A stretch of 64,000 bases of DNA from Daphnia pulex (taxonomy: Eukaryota; Arthropoda; Branchiopoda; Diplostraca; Daphniidae), in the NCBI RefSeq assembly GCF_021134715.1, contig NC_060022.1, positions 1,989,001 to 2,053,000 of the forward strand, given 5' to 3'. The notes under the pieces are model-generated. The model was not told the origin of the DNA and did no database searches. It worked only from the letters and a program-made list of their open reading frames with translations. The position numbers and the translations under genes were made by a program. Shown here piece after piece: positions 1-13,800 of this stretch (within the stretch, counting starts at the first letter, position 1; each line of letters begins with the position of its first letter).

Positions 1-297
1 ACAGTTACTAATTATCTTTATAAGTTTATAACATTTGTAAACTTCGAATTGTGAGCCAGCAATTTTTATTCGGCAACGCCGCGCCATTAGAGAATTACGC
101 GGGAAAGAGCTGAAAGACTAATTCGGCCATTTATGTGTAGACAACTGTGCCTTTTGTCCAGTGTTCCTGCATTATAGCTTTTATCGGTTGATTTTCGTCT
201 TTCCTGATCGTTTCAAAATTTTCAAGACCTGCATTAGAAATTTTACTCGTCATTTATTGAGTGTTTTTTTATTTTGTGTTATTTTTAAACCATTGTC
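1..297 (+). promoter_or_regulatory. 5' flank and 5' UTR of the DNA polymerase alpha gene
   Basis: This stretch precedes the polymerase alpha start codon and begins at the window edge. It is AT-rich with no coding frame continuing into the first exon. The ORF at 161-358 runs through the real start codon in another frame and then into intron 1, so it is not a gene. A transcription start must lie here, but I see no convincing Inr, TATA or DPE arrangement. Confidence 0.4.
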
Positions 298-3200
298 ATG
301 GCTGATGACAAGGAAATTAGTCAAGAAAAGGAAAGTGGTGAGTTACCTTTACATCTGATTCATTTTCGTGTTATTTGTATTTACCACCTGATTGATTTTC
401 AGGTCGTACACGGAGAACTAAACAAGACCGTGAAGGGAAATTTGCAGCCTTTCAAAAGCTAAAAGACTTAAAGGGTACTAAAAACAAAGTTACCTTGACG
501 GAAGTTGATAATGTTTATGAAGAGGTTGATGAAAGAGAGTACTCCAAACGAGTTCAAAGACGACAAGAAGATGATTGGATTATTGATGATGGTAATAGAG
601 TAAAGCCAAAATTAAATTATAAAATGCCTTGTTCACAAAATATTTTAAAAATCAGATGGAAGTGGATATGTTGAAGATGGTAGGGAAGTGTTTGATGATG
701 ATCTGGATGATGATAATATGGCCCAAGCCAAAGGAGCAGCCAGGGGTCATAAGAAGAAGGACTTGTCAAAAGGAGTTCCTGGAAAAAAAAATAACATTAA
801 AAATATGCTAATTGGCATGTCCTCTAAAAACAAAGAGGTCTGTTTTAGCACTTATATGAATGTTTTATGGAATTTCAAAGGTTTATTACTTTTATTACTG
901 ATTTCACTTTTTAGAAAGATGCCAAAACTAAAGATGATGACATTTTAGGAGACATCATGCAAGAACTGAATTCCACCCCTTCAAATGCTCCCTTGAGGCA
1001 ATCAGTTTCCACTCTTAAAAAGAAGACCATTACTTCTGGGTACCAAAAACTATTAGAACTAAATTAGATCATGTTTTGATTCTGTGTTTTGATTAAATTT
1101 TTTTGAAATGATTAGATCGTTGATAAGTCGTACACCAACTTCGATCCCACGGATAACCAGCACTTCAGTGGCATCGAGGCTATTGAAAGCAGAGGTATCA
1201 GAAAAATTTTTTCTTTAATTTTCCCCTGTAAACTCCGTCCTATTCCCTGCAGCCCAAACGTCTGCCTTTTGGCAGAGGGGCATCCAATGTAGAAGACAAT
1301 ACCTACGACTGTGCATCAATCGAAGATTCAAATTCATTATGCGATGATAATCCTTTTATAATGGATGGAGTACGTATATTATTTTATTTCTTTTCTAATC
1401 TATTTAATACTAATAATAAACCGTTCCATACTACCTTCACTTTTATGTGCTGCCAGCCTATGGACATCGACCAGTTCGATTCGCAACCAGAAATCAATAC
1501 GCAATCAAGTGAAGCCTCAATTACGACATCTTATACTCCCTGTGAAGAAAGTATTGATCTTCAAGAACTGAAGCAAACTCCTACCATCAGGTTTGTCGCA
1601 TTTCCGCCAATCTAATATTTATTTTAGATACATTCTTTCTACTTGCTGATGTATTTTTAGCGAATTCGATCTTACTTCGGGATGGGAAACCATTAAAAAT
1701 AACGTTGACGTTAACCAGAGTGTAGCTGTTTTGGATTTAGGGAGTAATGAGCTTCCCTTGACTCAAGGGGAAGATGGAGAACAGGTTCTATAAATACTTG
1801 ACTGTTATTTTGCAGTTTCAACTAACAATTATGTTAAATAGTTTTTGCGCATGTACTGGTTCGATGCTTACGAAGATCCGTATATGCAACCTGGCACCGT
1901 GTTTCTTTTTGGGAAAATTTTCATAGAGTCGGCTAAAGCGTATGTCAGTTGCTGCGTTTCCGTAAAAAATATCGAGAAGCATATATATGTACTTCCACGT
2001 GATACGGTATACACATCTTTATCTAACCTGAAAACTTTTGGCAAAAACTCAACTTGCCAATATCATTTGTATAAATTCATGTACGGAACATTTGTCGCTT
2101 TCCTTTTTCATCAGGTTGTCGATCAGCGTACTGGCCAGGACACGGGAACTCCGGTTAATTTTATGGATGTATACGAGGAATTTAATACGCGGGTAGCAGA
2201 TCGCTACAAAATTTTGCAGTTCAAATCACGGCGTGTATTGAAAAAATATGGATTCGAACCACCGAGCATTCCTCGCGAGAGCGAATATCTTGAAGTGAAA
2301 TACTCTGCTGAACATTCCTTGCCTACGAATTTGAAAGGTGCAACATTCAGCCACGTCTTTGGAGCCAATACTTCGGCATTGGAAAACTTTTTGTTGGAAA
2401 AACGCGTTAAAGGGCCTTGTTGGCTAAACATCAAGAACCCCCAGAAGGCCAACCCGCATGTGAGCTGGTGCAAAGTGGAGGTATAGAAAATATTTTTTTA
2501 ACGAAATCAAAATCGAAAATTAATTAATATGATTTTTATTTTGTATTCAGGCGTTTGTTTCTAACATGGATCAAATTGAGTTAGATGATAAAAGAGAAGC
2601 GCCGCCTCCATTGGCTGTAATGGCGCTTAATTTGCGCACTGTCGTCAACAATCGCACTCAGCAAGTGGAAATTGTCGCCATCAGTTGTTTGATACAAAAC
2701 GAATTTCATGTAGACCGTGCTGCTCCTCAACCTCCGTTTCAACAGCATTTTTGTCGTAAGCTACAATTATGGAAACGATTGAATGAAGATACATGTTTAA
2801 AAAAATCAATTTTCGTAGTTGTAGGCCGTCCATCTGAAGAACCTTGGCCACTAGATCATCGCGATACCATGAAAACGACAAAACTAACGAAAATAGAACT
2901 AGCCGAGAACGAACGAGCCCTGCTTAATCTTTTTCTGGCCAAAATTAACAAAATCGACCCCGATGTAATTGTCGGGCACGATGTAGCTTCCTACGACTTG
3001 GACATACTTCTCCATCGTTTCACCCAGAACAAAGTAGATCAGTGGTCTCGTCTGGGCCGACTACGTCGCACCAATATGCCTATGTCTAAGGTTTGCTTAG
3101 ACATTAGATTAACACTCAAGTAAGAATAATAATAATAAAAAAATTTAAAGGGTGTCAGTCGCAGTCATCTTGTCATGAGTGGGCGTTTGGTGTGTGATGT

Positions 3201-6200
3201 GAAGATTTCGGCAAAAGAACTTATACGCGCAAGGAGCTACGACCTCGAAACGCTGTGTCAACAGGTTTGATAATTGAACCACACCTTATACATCTCAATT
3301 AATGCATTGTCTTGTTCAATAAGGTTTTACATTTAAACGGAGTTCGCCCAGATTTGAGTTCAGATTCTGTTAAAAAGATGTACTCGACTTCAACCAGTCT
3401 GTTGGGAATGATAGCCATTACTATGCAAGATGGCGCGAACACACTAAGATTGATGTATGAATTAAACGTCCTTCCCTTAGCTTTGCAAATTACTTCGATT
3501 GCAGGTAATTCGAAGGAATCGATTTTAATGAAAAGAATTATGCAAATTTTTCTAATATTTTAGGAAACTTGCTTTCTCGAACTCTTCTGGGAGGTCGTTC
3601 AGAACGCAACGAGTATCTATTGCTCCATGCATTTCACGAGAAGGGGTTTATCGTTCCAGATAAGCAGGCTTTTAAAAAATCAAAGAAAGGAGAAGATTCT
3701 GATCCTGAGGATGTTTCGACTGAAAATGCTAATCGTAGCAAGAAAGGTCGTCGGAAACCAGCCTATGCTGGTGGTTTGGTTCTGGATCCCAAGCGAGGTT
3801 TCTACGACAAGTTTGTTCTTTTAATGGACTTCAACTCGCTGTACCCGAGCATTATTCAAGAATTCAATATATGCTTTACCACTGTCGATCGACAAGTAGC
3901 AACTAAAGCAACTGAAGGACAAGAAGAAATTCTTCCCGACCTACCTGATCCGACGTTGCCCCTTGGCATTTTGCCTACTGAAATTCGAAAGTTGGTTGAC
4001 AGTCGACGTGAAGTGAAAAAGCTCATCAACGATAAGTTATCTAAGGATCTTTTACTTCAGTATGATATCAGACAGAAAGCATTGAAATTGACGGCAAACA
4101 GCATGTACGGCTGCCTGGGATTTTCCAATTCACGTTTTTACGCCAAACCTTTGGCCGCGCTTATTACATGTAAGTTACATTTCAGCTTTAACGTTATGCA
4201 TTTTAATTTCCATTGCATTTTTCTGTAGCCAAAGGACGTGAGATTCTACTGCAGACTAGGGATCTTGTCCGTAAAATGAATTTGGACGTCATCTACGGAG
4301 ACACTGATTCGTTAATGATAGATTCTAATTCAGTTGACTATGATCAAGTCATGAAAGTGGGTCTTAAGGTAACCATTATCAGCAGAATTTATTCCTAAAT
4401 GTTATTTTATTCAATTGTTTGTTGTTTTGTTCAGATTAAACAGGAAGTCAATAAGTTGTACAAACACCTTGAGCTCGACATTGATGGGGTATTCCAGCGC
4501 TTACTTTTGCTGAAGAAAAAGAAATACGCAGCCGTTACAGTTTCTCAGGTGATCCGTGATAACAAAAAAGAAATGGTTACTCAACAAGAGGTCAAGGGTC
4601 TGGATATTGTACGAAGAGACTGGTCGCAGCTTGCTACTCGGGCTGGAAAGTAAATATCTTCAGTATTGATTCTTTGGGCTAGCGACAGCATCTATATTTA
4701 TTTATTACAATTTGGTTTGGTCCAGGTACGCACTGGAACAAATATTAGGTGATTTATCGGCAGATGAACGAATCGCTCGGATTCAACAAAATTTAGAAGA
4801 TATTCGTGATGGATTTCAGAACGGAACCATTGATCTCTCTTTGTTAGAGATTACCAAACAGCTAACTAAGAATCCAGAAAATTACCCCGACGCAAAAAAT
4901 CTTTCTCATGTCCAAGTTGCAATCAGGACAAATTCCCGGGGTGGTAAGAAACTTGTACAAGGCGATACAGTTTCGTTCATCATTTGTCAGGTATTTAATG
5001 ACTCGATTGAATTGCCAATGCAATAAAAACAAAGTTTATAAACATATGAACAAACTTGTGAAATAGGACGGAAGCAATATGGCCGCCACTCAACGAGCGT
5101 ATTCCATGGAGGAACTCAAGATGCCAACAAATGGGCATTTAAAGCCTGACATTCAATATTATTTGGCACAACAAGTTCATCCAGTTGTTTCTCGATTGTG
5201 CGACCTTCTAGAAGGAATTGACGCTGTTAGAATTGCTGAATTCCTTGGTAAGTTGTCATTGTAATTATTTAAAATTTTGTATGGTGAGACCGCGAGAGTT
5301 AATAAATGGTATTTGTGCAGGCATCGATGCTTCTGGATATCGATCGACACAAGCAGCCAGCAACGAATACGAAACTGGTAGTCCTCCGGTGACTGACGAA
5401 GAAAGATTTCAATCATGTGAAAAGTAAGACTCATAAAATTTAATCAGGAAAATGGATCTTTGACAAATGAATTTCAACGTCTAGGTTTTATTACCAATGC
5501 TCTGACAAGGCTTGTGGTTTTGAAATGTCGATGGACAACGTTTTCCGCAAAACGGTATGTAGGATATGTTACCTGCTTGAAATGATTAAATTTATCAAGC
5601 TTTATTATTGGTCGATGTTACATAGGACGACGGCAACATCGAGTTTGCGTTGTCTCGGTGTGGAAATCCCAATTGCAAGAAGACACCATTTAGTGCGGAA
5701 AAATTTCTCGTCAACCGTTTGACGCATACCGTTAGAAAGCACATTCAACTTTATTATGCGGTAAATAACTCGGATATATTGTGTTAGAAATTTTATGTTA
5801 ACTACTTTGTTAATGAAATAAAATAAATAAATAGGGCTGGTTAGTATGTGAAGACAGAAGTTGCGCTACAAGAACCAGGCGCATACCGTTGAAGTCCACA
5901 AATACACATCCCGTTTGCATAGGATGTGGAACCAGCAACATGGATCCTGAGGTATTATTTTTTCGTTGCTTTATTTTGCTTTTGAGTTTTAGAGACATTA
6001 ATACTCGTTGATGATCACAGTACAATGATTTGGATCTATACACTCAACTGTGTTACTACCAACACATGTTTGACGCATCCAAAGCCATCAGTCAGCTTCA
6101 ACCAAGCGAACGAGGTATTTTTATTTTCACTACATATTGTTCTATCTTTCATTCACTTTTCTTCTTTTTTTTTTAAGATAAAGTCAAATTGGCGTACAAT

Positions 6201-6329
6201 AACTCCATGGATAAAGCTTATAAGGCTCTCTTAAATAATATCAATCAGATTCTTTTAGAGAGTGGATATTCACAGGTAAACCTTGCTGGTCTCTTCTATG
6301 GTCTTAACCGCCCGAAAAATGAAACATAA
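298..6329 (+). CDS. POLA1: DNA polymerase alpha catalytic subunit
   Basis: Catalytic B-family polymerase that extends the RNA primer in the primase-polymerase alpha complex during nuclear replication initiation. I read 24 exons: 298-337, 403-591, 656-837, 915-1039, 1116-1194, 1253-1369, 1457-1590, 1661-1784, 1842-2006, 2115-2480, 2551-3090, 3151-3264, 3324-3504, 3564-4169, 4229-4368, 4435-4649, 4726-4990, 5067-5247, 5321-5423, 5485-5554, 5626-5760, 5835-5951, 6021-6114, 6178-6329. They give 1477 residues against about 1460 in animals. Visible motifs are the N-terminal VYEEVDE/DDDWI(V/I)DD segment, motif A DFNSLYPS near residue 874, motif [10 protein letters not shown], motif C YGDTDS near 1010, and two C-terminal cysteine clusters (exons 20-23) that bind zinc and partner the B subunit. 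The start gives MADDKEISQ and is the first ATG in frame. It is complete with no broken exon. Its 3' end faces EMC4, 195 bp away. Confidence 0.97.
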
Positions 6330-6524
6330 ATATTTTACTAATAGAATGTGACTAGCTAATTTTTAGTTTCGCTATAAAAATATGAATGTTTTGAATAAAT
6401 TACGTGTCATTTTTACAGCTGGCTGTAGCAACTTGTACAATTTATGATTTAAAGATGATTTGGTGTACTGTATTTTTCATTTCACTTACAAATGTGAATA
6501 TTTTAATGAATTAAATAATTAATC

Positions 6525-7353
6525 TTAGAGCAGAATTTGTCCACCTCCAGAATATTCAATTCTCTGTTGAGGATCAATAAAAGCCAACCAATCTGATGAA
6601 TGAGTAGGAAGGAGGCCCATGGATTGGCACTTGTAAAGAGCAAGCCCCAGTGCAACCAACTGGCCCAAGATGTAGACTAGGATTTGTCCAATTGCCTGGG
6701 TTCCCTCCAACATCTTGAAAGCTGAAAAAAAAATTATACTGTATTTAAAAGGTATGACTTGTTTGAATAATAGTTGTGAAAATATACTTTGGTTCATGCT
6801 GAACAACGCACGAATGGGCCTCACAAACATCATGCCAACCATCATAATTGGAAATATGGAAATGGAACTTCCCACCATGTACATCATGAACAAATTCATA
6901 GGTACCTATTTCAGAAACAGACAAATTTACATTCTATAGACTTATTAACCTTTAAAAGGCACAAGACTGAACTTTATCAAATATTCGAACAGAATAATTC
7001 TTTCAAATTACAATTTTTTCCCTTACAATTATTATCTTTTTTCATAAATTCTAGCAAGAAAAATACACAACAGAACAAATGGTTTTTAACCTGTTTTAGT
7101 GGTTGTAAAGCAACATCCCAAGATCTCTTAATAAGCAAACTAGAATCATTTTCCTTAGCTGATTCGGCTACTGTAGTTGCAATCGATGGAAGATATCCTG
7201 GAGGAGATGCGAGGTCACATGTTGATTTATTCCTGTAAATCTATCATTAAGTAAACTTTCAAACATGCTTTCATTTAAAGTATTCATTTACCGATTGGAG
7301 AGATCGATAGACCATTTAAATTTCTTTGCAGTGTTTCGGTTCGCCATTGCCAT
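6525..7353 (-). CDS. EMC4: ER membrane protein complex subunit 4
   Basis: Small membrane subunit of the ER membrane protein complex, which inserts tail-anchored and multipass proteins. There are four exons on the minus strand: 7353-7292, 7232-7091, 6905-6788 and 6721-6525, giving 172 residues (the family is about 180). Recognisable parts are FKWSIDLS at the N-terminus, then [13 protein letters not shown]. Next come the membrane segment [20 protein letters not shown], a second hydrophobic stretch, and the diagnostic tail [19 protein letters not shown] ending in SGGG. Two in-frame ATGs lie six bases apart (7353 and 7347) and either could be used. An upstream ATG near 7400 is in another frame and would not give the conserved FKW segment. 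The gene is convergent with polymerase alpha and head-to-head with the DOCK gene. Confidence 0.95.
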
Positions 7354-7891
7354 TGTAAAGACTGATTTTGTTGTGGGACTAGGGCTTCGATTTTTGACAT
7401 CTAATTAGTTGTCTGCTGCAATATCTCAACAAACTTTTCGGAATTATGTTAGATGGCGTTAGTTGTGCTGCATACTGTTTGAGTCTGCTGTTTTTCTGCA
7501 CAACCAAACTCTCCACACCATATAAGAAAAATCACTGTTTTATTCTTTTTTGAAAAAGTAGGATTGTTTACATTAGAACTGGATGCCTGGTAGGTAAATT
7601 TAGCTTTCGTATATAATATGGTACCTATTTCAGATATTTTATTTCGAGTGAGGCATTGAAGTATTGGTATCCGAAGTATTCATTGTAAGTAGTACACTTG
7701 GTGCCAGTCCAGAAAATAGGCTTGTATAATTGATGTGAATAAGGTGTGCCTTGAATGTGTGTTGACCTTTTTTGTCTTTCTGCCCTTCCCCAAAAAAAGA
7801 AATTTATACACATCAATATTCAAAATTGTCCATAGATAACCGAGACTAGTTGGTGTTTGGATGCAATATTAGACAATTCAGCAATGCAAGA
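7354..7891. promoter_or_regulatory. Shared intergenic region between EMC4 and the DOCK gene
   Basis: 538 bp separate two divergent start codons, so both promoters or 5' UTRs must lie here or in unseen upstream exons. I see no coding exon and no clear core promoter element. The short ORF at 7625-7816 on the minus strand matches nothing I recognise and has no splice context. Confidence 0.45.
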
Positions 7892-10800
7892 ATGGCTGAA
7901 CGGAAATTTAGTCGTGGCCTTAGAAAGCCAGGTATGGCAGCACAGCTCAGAGAATCAGTTTCTCAAGTTGTCAGAGAAACAGCTGTACAGGTAATTCAGT
8001 TCATGCTAAAAACATGTCTCTTTGTTAACAAAATTTCTTAAACAGAGCAAGCCCCAAAGGGCTGAACCTATTGACTATGAAGCTGTACTAGCTAAAAATA
8101 GAATCATTTTTAACAATGATCCTCACAGAGAGCTTCTATTGTTTCCACCTGAAGATGTATCTGTAAGTATTTGTCTCTTTTATCATTTCACAAAGTAAGA
8201 GTTGGAAATCATTTCTTATTTCTCTTTCAGCAAAGCAAAATAGCCAGACAATGCCGCACAACCAAGTCTACAGTTCCTGAAGAAATTCTTCAGAATGAAG
8301 GCAGCTATTTCACACAGAAGTGTGCGCAGTTCTACACGTGTGATTGGTCCACACTCTCATTCAAGTATAGGGCCTACAGTGGTAGCTGCCTTGATTTACC
8401 AAGGTACGGTAACCTACATGTATAAATATTAATTTGGCTTTCAGTAATAGTATTTTTTTTTCCCTTGAAGGCTAGAGAGACTTAGTTTGCTTACTGATCC
8501 CAAGCATGAAGTCGACGTCGAGGGAGATGCAGATGATGAGATGTTTTCTCCTGAATCCCCACCTACTTTAGAAGGATATCTACTAAAGGGACCTGAAGGA
8601 GCTTCAGAGAAGATGTTTGCTAATATTGCAACTAAATCCTTTAAGCGGAGATTTTGCAAACTACGCCAAGATATTACTGGGTCATATTTTCTTGACATTT
8701 GTAAGGAAGATAAAAAACAGGATGCTGCGCTTTCCATAAGCCTTGATGAATGCGAGGATGTTGTAGCGTAAGTTTATAAACTTTAACTAAATTATTGTCA
8801 GAAAATTCATGTATCACATTCCATTTTCACGTGAAGGAACAAAAGAAAGAACAAATTCGGATTCCAGTTGCGTTTGGTCAATCAACGATCTTATGTATTT
8901 GCAGCTAGCTCTGAAAGTGAATTGAATAATTGGCTGGAGAAATTGTGCATGGCAGTGCATTCGAGCAAACAATTTTGTGACGACAGAAGAAGTCTGCCCG
9001 ATCCTGGTAGGTTATCCTAAAGACAAATTTTTTGTTCATGAAATTCTCGAATTTCTTTCCGACAAACCTATGTAGAACTTGCATTGAAATCAACCAAAGT
9101 TCCGTCATCCTATGGCACTTTAAGATCACTTGAGTCATCTTTGAATCCACAGCTAACCAAGTATGCTCGTGAAACGGAGATGTCTATTAGTTTAGCAAGA
9201 AGGGAAAATCGCAACTTACTTTTTAATCTCAGTCCAATTAAACCGGTAAACATATTTTTCTTTCTAAAAAGTAGTAACGCATTTAATCACAAATATCTCA
9301 TTTAAGTTCCCTGGAGCAAGCGATAGTTTTATGCAAACTAAAGTAAAGCCTTTTGAAGATAATTTTGGTCACCGTTTCTTTGCACGATGCGAATCTATCA
9401 ACTTCCGTCTGCAGGCTCCAATTGATGGCGATAAAGGACCGCTTGGTCAGGTAGGGCGTTCTTTTATTCCAGTGATATATTTTTGCTTAAAAAAGATTTT
9501 TCTTAGGTTGAACCGTATTTTATAACCTTGGCATTGTACGACTTGAAATTAAATAAGAAAATTACAGAAGATTTCCACTCTGATGTAAATCATCCACTTA
9601 TGAAAGCAGTTATACAATCAATACAGGCAAATTCCGACGAACCAAATAAGATTTTTGACATTCCAGGCGATTGGCTTGCTTTCCCTAAACAAGTGCGTGT
9701 TGCATTTTTTTTTTTTTTTTAAGTTAGCAGAATTTTACTTTTGTGTGATTATTTTCAGGCCGTTTTCAGTGTAAGGCATATTCATAGCGAAGTGTTCTTA
9801 GTTATCCGAATAGAGACCATCCTGCAAGGATCTGTCGTGACTTCTGCTGAACCTTATGTGAGACCTAATTCGGATATCAAAACCGGATTAAAAGTACAAA
9901 AATCAGCCCGTTCCTACTGTAGTAGGTAAACGCATAATATGTAATATTTCATAAGATATCCTTGATTAAATTCTGCTTCACCCTTTCAGATTAGGCCGAT
10001 ATCGAATGCCTTTTGCATGGGCTGCCCGTCCCTTGTTTCGTTCATCTGGTGAACTTGATACGACAAGCGAAATCTCCACTATTTATCGACAAGAGTCTCA
10101 TCGTAATTCTGACGAAGATTTAATCAAAACCCTGAATGATTTTAGAAGGTTTTTTCATTGTATTTTTTACATGAAATCATCATCCATTTACAATGTTAAA
10201 AATTTGTTGTGTTTGATCAGACCAGAAAAACTCAGCCGATTGACAATTATCCCAGGAATGATTCGAGTCACTGTTGAGCATCTTAAAGAAGCTATGCCAA
10301 GTATAAGCCAAATCTTACTGTTCCATAAATATTCAATAACTTTGCTATTCAAATCGTTTTTATAGATATGTTGACTGCATCATTAGTGCCCATCAAACCA
10401 TTTCCGTTGCCACCTGTTCAAGAACCTACGATTGAAATTGCTGAGTTTCCTACTGTCCGCGTGGAAGACGGTTTTCCATATATGAGCTACGTCAATCATC
10501 TATACGTTTATCCTCGTAGTCTGAAATATGATACCCAGAAAACTTTCCATCGCGCAAGAAATATTGCTTGTGTGATTGAACTACGAGACTCTGATGCAAA
10601 AGATGCTCAACCATTGAAGGTAATTTTAAGAAATGGGGAGAAAAAATCAAGAATATTGTCAAAGTAGTATTTGTTGTTTTTAATCCACATTTTAGAGTAT
10701 CTATGGTCAAGTGGGACAGTTGCAAATGGTGTCTCAGTGGGTGTGCTCAGTCTCTCATCACATCACGTCGCCGTGCTGGATGGACGAAATCAAAATTAAT

Positions 10801-13800
10801 TTGCCTACATCGTTGAACAACAAACATCATCTGCTCTTTACTTTTCTTCACATTTCCTGCGATTTGAGCAAGCAAAAGAAAGATCGTGACAATAAAGAAG
10901 TCCTTGGTCCAGAAGTAGTGGTTGGCTACAGTTGGCTGCCACTGATGCATAAAGGACGATTGCGAATAGAACAGCAGAGCCTTCCAGTATCAGCTCATCT
11001 CCCGCCTGGTTACCTATCGTTCGAACCCCTTGGATTAGGCAGAGGAGTAAGACATCATTATCAATCATATTTTTTGTTTAACTCGATAATTAATAGTGCA
11101 ATTTGTTAGTATGCCGGACCTGAAATTCGGTGGGTTGATGGTCAAAAACCCATTTTTCAAGTTCATCTTGAACTTGTGTCTACAGTAACGGCCCGAGATC
11201 AACATTTGCACAATTTCTTTCTCCATATGGCCAAGCTCAATGAAACTCGTTCAATTGCTTCTCTGTTCCCTACAGCAGCCGAGCTGGATGCTCACAAACC
11301 TCTAGAGGTAATTTACTATTTGGGATACATACATGTTTGAAACACAAATCGATGAGTAGGCAATTTTTGGAAAGTATAATCCCCATATCAAGTGCAGGAA
11401 TGGTAAGATTTGGGACAGATTGCGGTTTAAATTGATTGAGTTATTGGCTCATCGAAAATAGATCAGGTAGAAACTGCAACCAAGTTAAGATTTTTTTTAG
11501 CGCAATCCAATTCCCTTTGTTTTACTTCGAAAAATATGCATTTCGTCATCAATTTAACAAGAAGTTAACTTGATTGTCAGTTTGTTTGATTGCCTGATTT
11601 AATAACATGTATCTAGTCCTACTGTGCTGTTCTAACATTCAGCTTTAAGATTAAGTTTTATGTTATGTACATTACCAATTTAAATGGTAAGTGTCAGCAA
11701 TGCTTCAAAACGTTAAGTTGGTGTGTGATTAAATTAATCAGGAGGCGCCAAAAAGCCCTGCTATCCAGGAGAATGGATCTCGTGAATTATCAAAGCTGGT
11801 TAAGGTATGTTGTTTACTTTTACTTATTTATTATCGACAAGTTCGCCAAAGAGCGCATGTTTTTCAATGTTTTTGCAACCAAACAATTTCGCTGCAATTG
11901 ATATGCCATGAGTGCTACGTTATTCAACCATTTTAATTTCACGTCAAAAAAAGATTGCTTGTTATTATTTTAATCTTTGCAATTTAACTTGGAGTTCTAA
12001 TTTATCCCTCACAAATTTTACCATCGTATTTTGATTTTTAACCAATATTTTGTTCGACAGGCTTCGGACTTCGTGTCCAAGATCGTCAAGGTGGGAGAAT
12101 TAATATGTTAATCCTCTATGCATGCAGTTTGAATTCACATTCTGTTCAAGCTTGTAGCTATAATCTCTTGGTTGTGATTTAGTTCAATCTTTATTTTTTT
12201 CGGTCTTGCATGCGGTTAATTGGTTGGATGTTCTGTATCTTTAAAGGGACCAACCGGAAAATTGCATCCCTTTTAACAATTTTGTATTATTTGAACAGGC
12301 TTTACATGCTGTTGATGTGACTGAAGTAGTCCATCACCTCCCAGTGGTTTTAAACCAACTAATGTGGCTCATGGTCCGTATTAACAGCGAGGAGTTGTCC
12401 GTCAATGTAATTAAAGTACTTATCCACATTGTCAACCAACTTCACGAATTCGAGAAAGCAAACATTTTGGATGCCTACTTGGAGTATGTGTTTGTTACAC
12501 CAACTCTGACGGAATCGGCAAACAAAGCGACAGTTCACGAAGAGATGGTAACCTAATCAGTTCGAGTTCTTTCTCTTAATCTAGAAACGATACCTTAAAC
12601 TATTTTGATTTATCAGGTTAAAACGTTGTGCGTCCTTTTACGACCTTCGAACACCGACTTTTTGGTTATGCACAAGTTCCTTCGACACGCCAATTTCTTT
12701 CTCAAACTCATTACACGCAGTATGGCTCAGCATATCCTGGAAAGCGGGAGAATTAAAGTAAGGATTGGCATTTTGAAAAAAGAAATTTTTATCGATAAAT
12801 TCGTATAATATTTTCTTCTAATTTAATAATAGATGCAGAGGCAAGAGCGATTTCATATGGATTACATGCGCAACGTAGAGAGTCTTGTGGAAACGATTTC
12901 ACCTCATATTCAAATTAAATATAAAGATTTGCCGGACGAAACTCGACATGCAAATCTAGCGATAGCTGAATTCGTCAAAGTAAGACATTTACAAAAAAAC
13001 CACTTGTTTATCTTGATTTAATTTTAAGTCAAAACTTTTTTGTTTGCAAACAGAAATGTCTGTCTTTGATGGATCGAGGTTTTGCTTTCAGACTAGTCAG
13101 TATTTATTTGAACACTTTCCGACCAGACGACCCTCGAGCTTTGTATGAGCTTAAGTTTCAGTTCTTACAATCGGTTTGCTTCCATGAACATTACATCCCT
13201 TTAAACTTCCCACGCGCTCCAAACTGGGCGGCCATGCAAAAAAGCATGAAGGAATTGGACATGGAATTTCGGTTGTGCGACTCTTTCTGTCGAAGTCATT
13301 ATCTAGCCGGATTGATTTTGCAAGAGGTCAGTTCTGCCTTAAATGAAGTGGCTGACATTCGCAGAATTGCGTTAAGATGCCTAAAGGATTTACTAGCAAA
13401 ACATGAACTGGATGATCGTTATCAAAATAAAGTAATTTTCCTTCATTCTTTTATTATGTACCGTAAATTTAAATTTTTGACTTTATTCATCCTAGGGACA
13501 TCAGAGCCGAATCGCATCACTTTATTTGCCTTGGATTTTCATTGTACTTGACAACTGGAACAGATTAAATGTTTTGTCTGTGGAATCCACGGGTCCGTCC
13601 AGTTCAACTGCTTCAGCTATTGGCTTTTCTAGTATTGCGAGTCCCTCTGTAAAAACTGGGAAATCATTATCTTTGCCAAGAAACATTCGACCACCTGTTT
13701 TGACACCAGTAAACTCGTGGAAACGGTATAACACTTAAAAATTCAATCTCAAGTTCCTTTTCATACCGAGCGAATTCTGTTTCAGAAATCCTGGAACTCC

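Noticed and set aside
6715-7238. Plus-strand ORFs across EMC4
   Set aside because: Antisense shadows of the EMC4 exons; the minus strand gives a complete, recognised protein.
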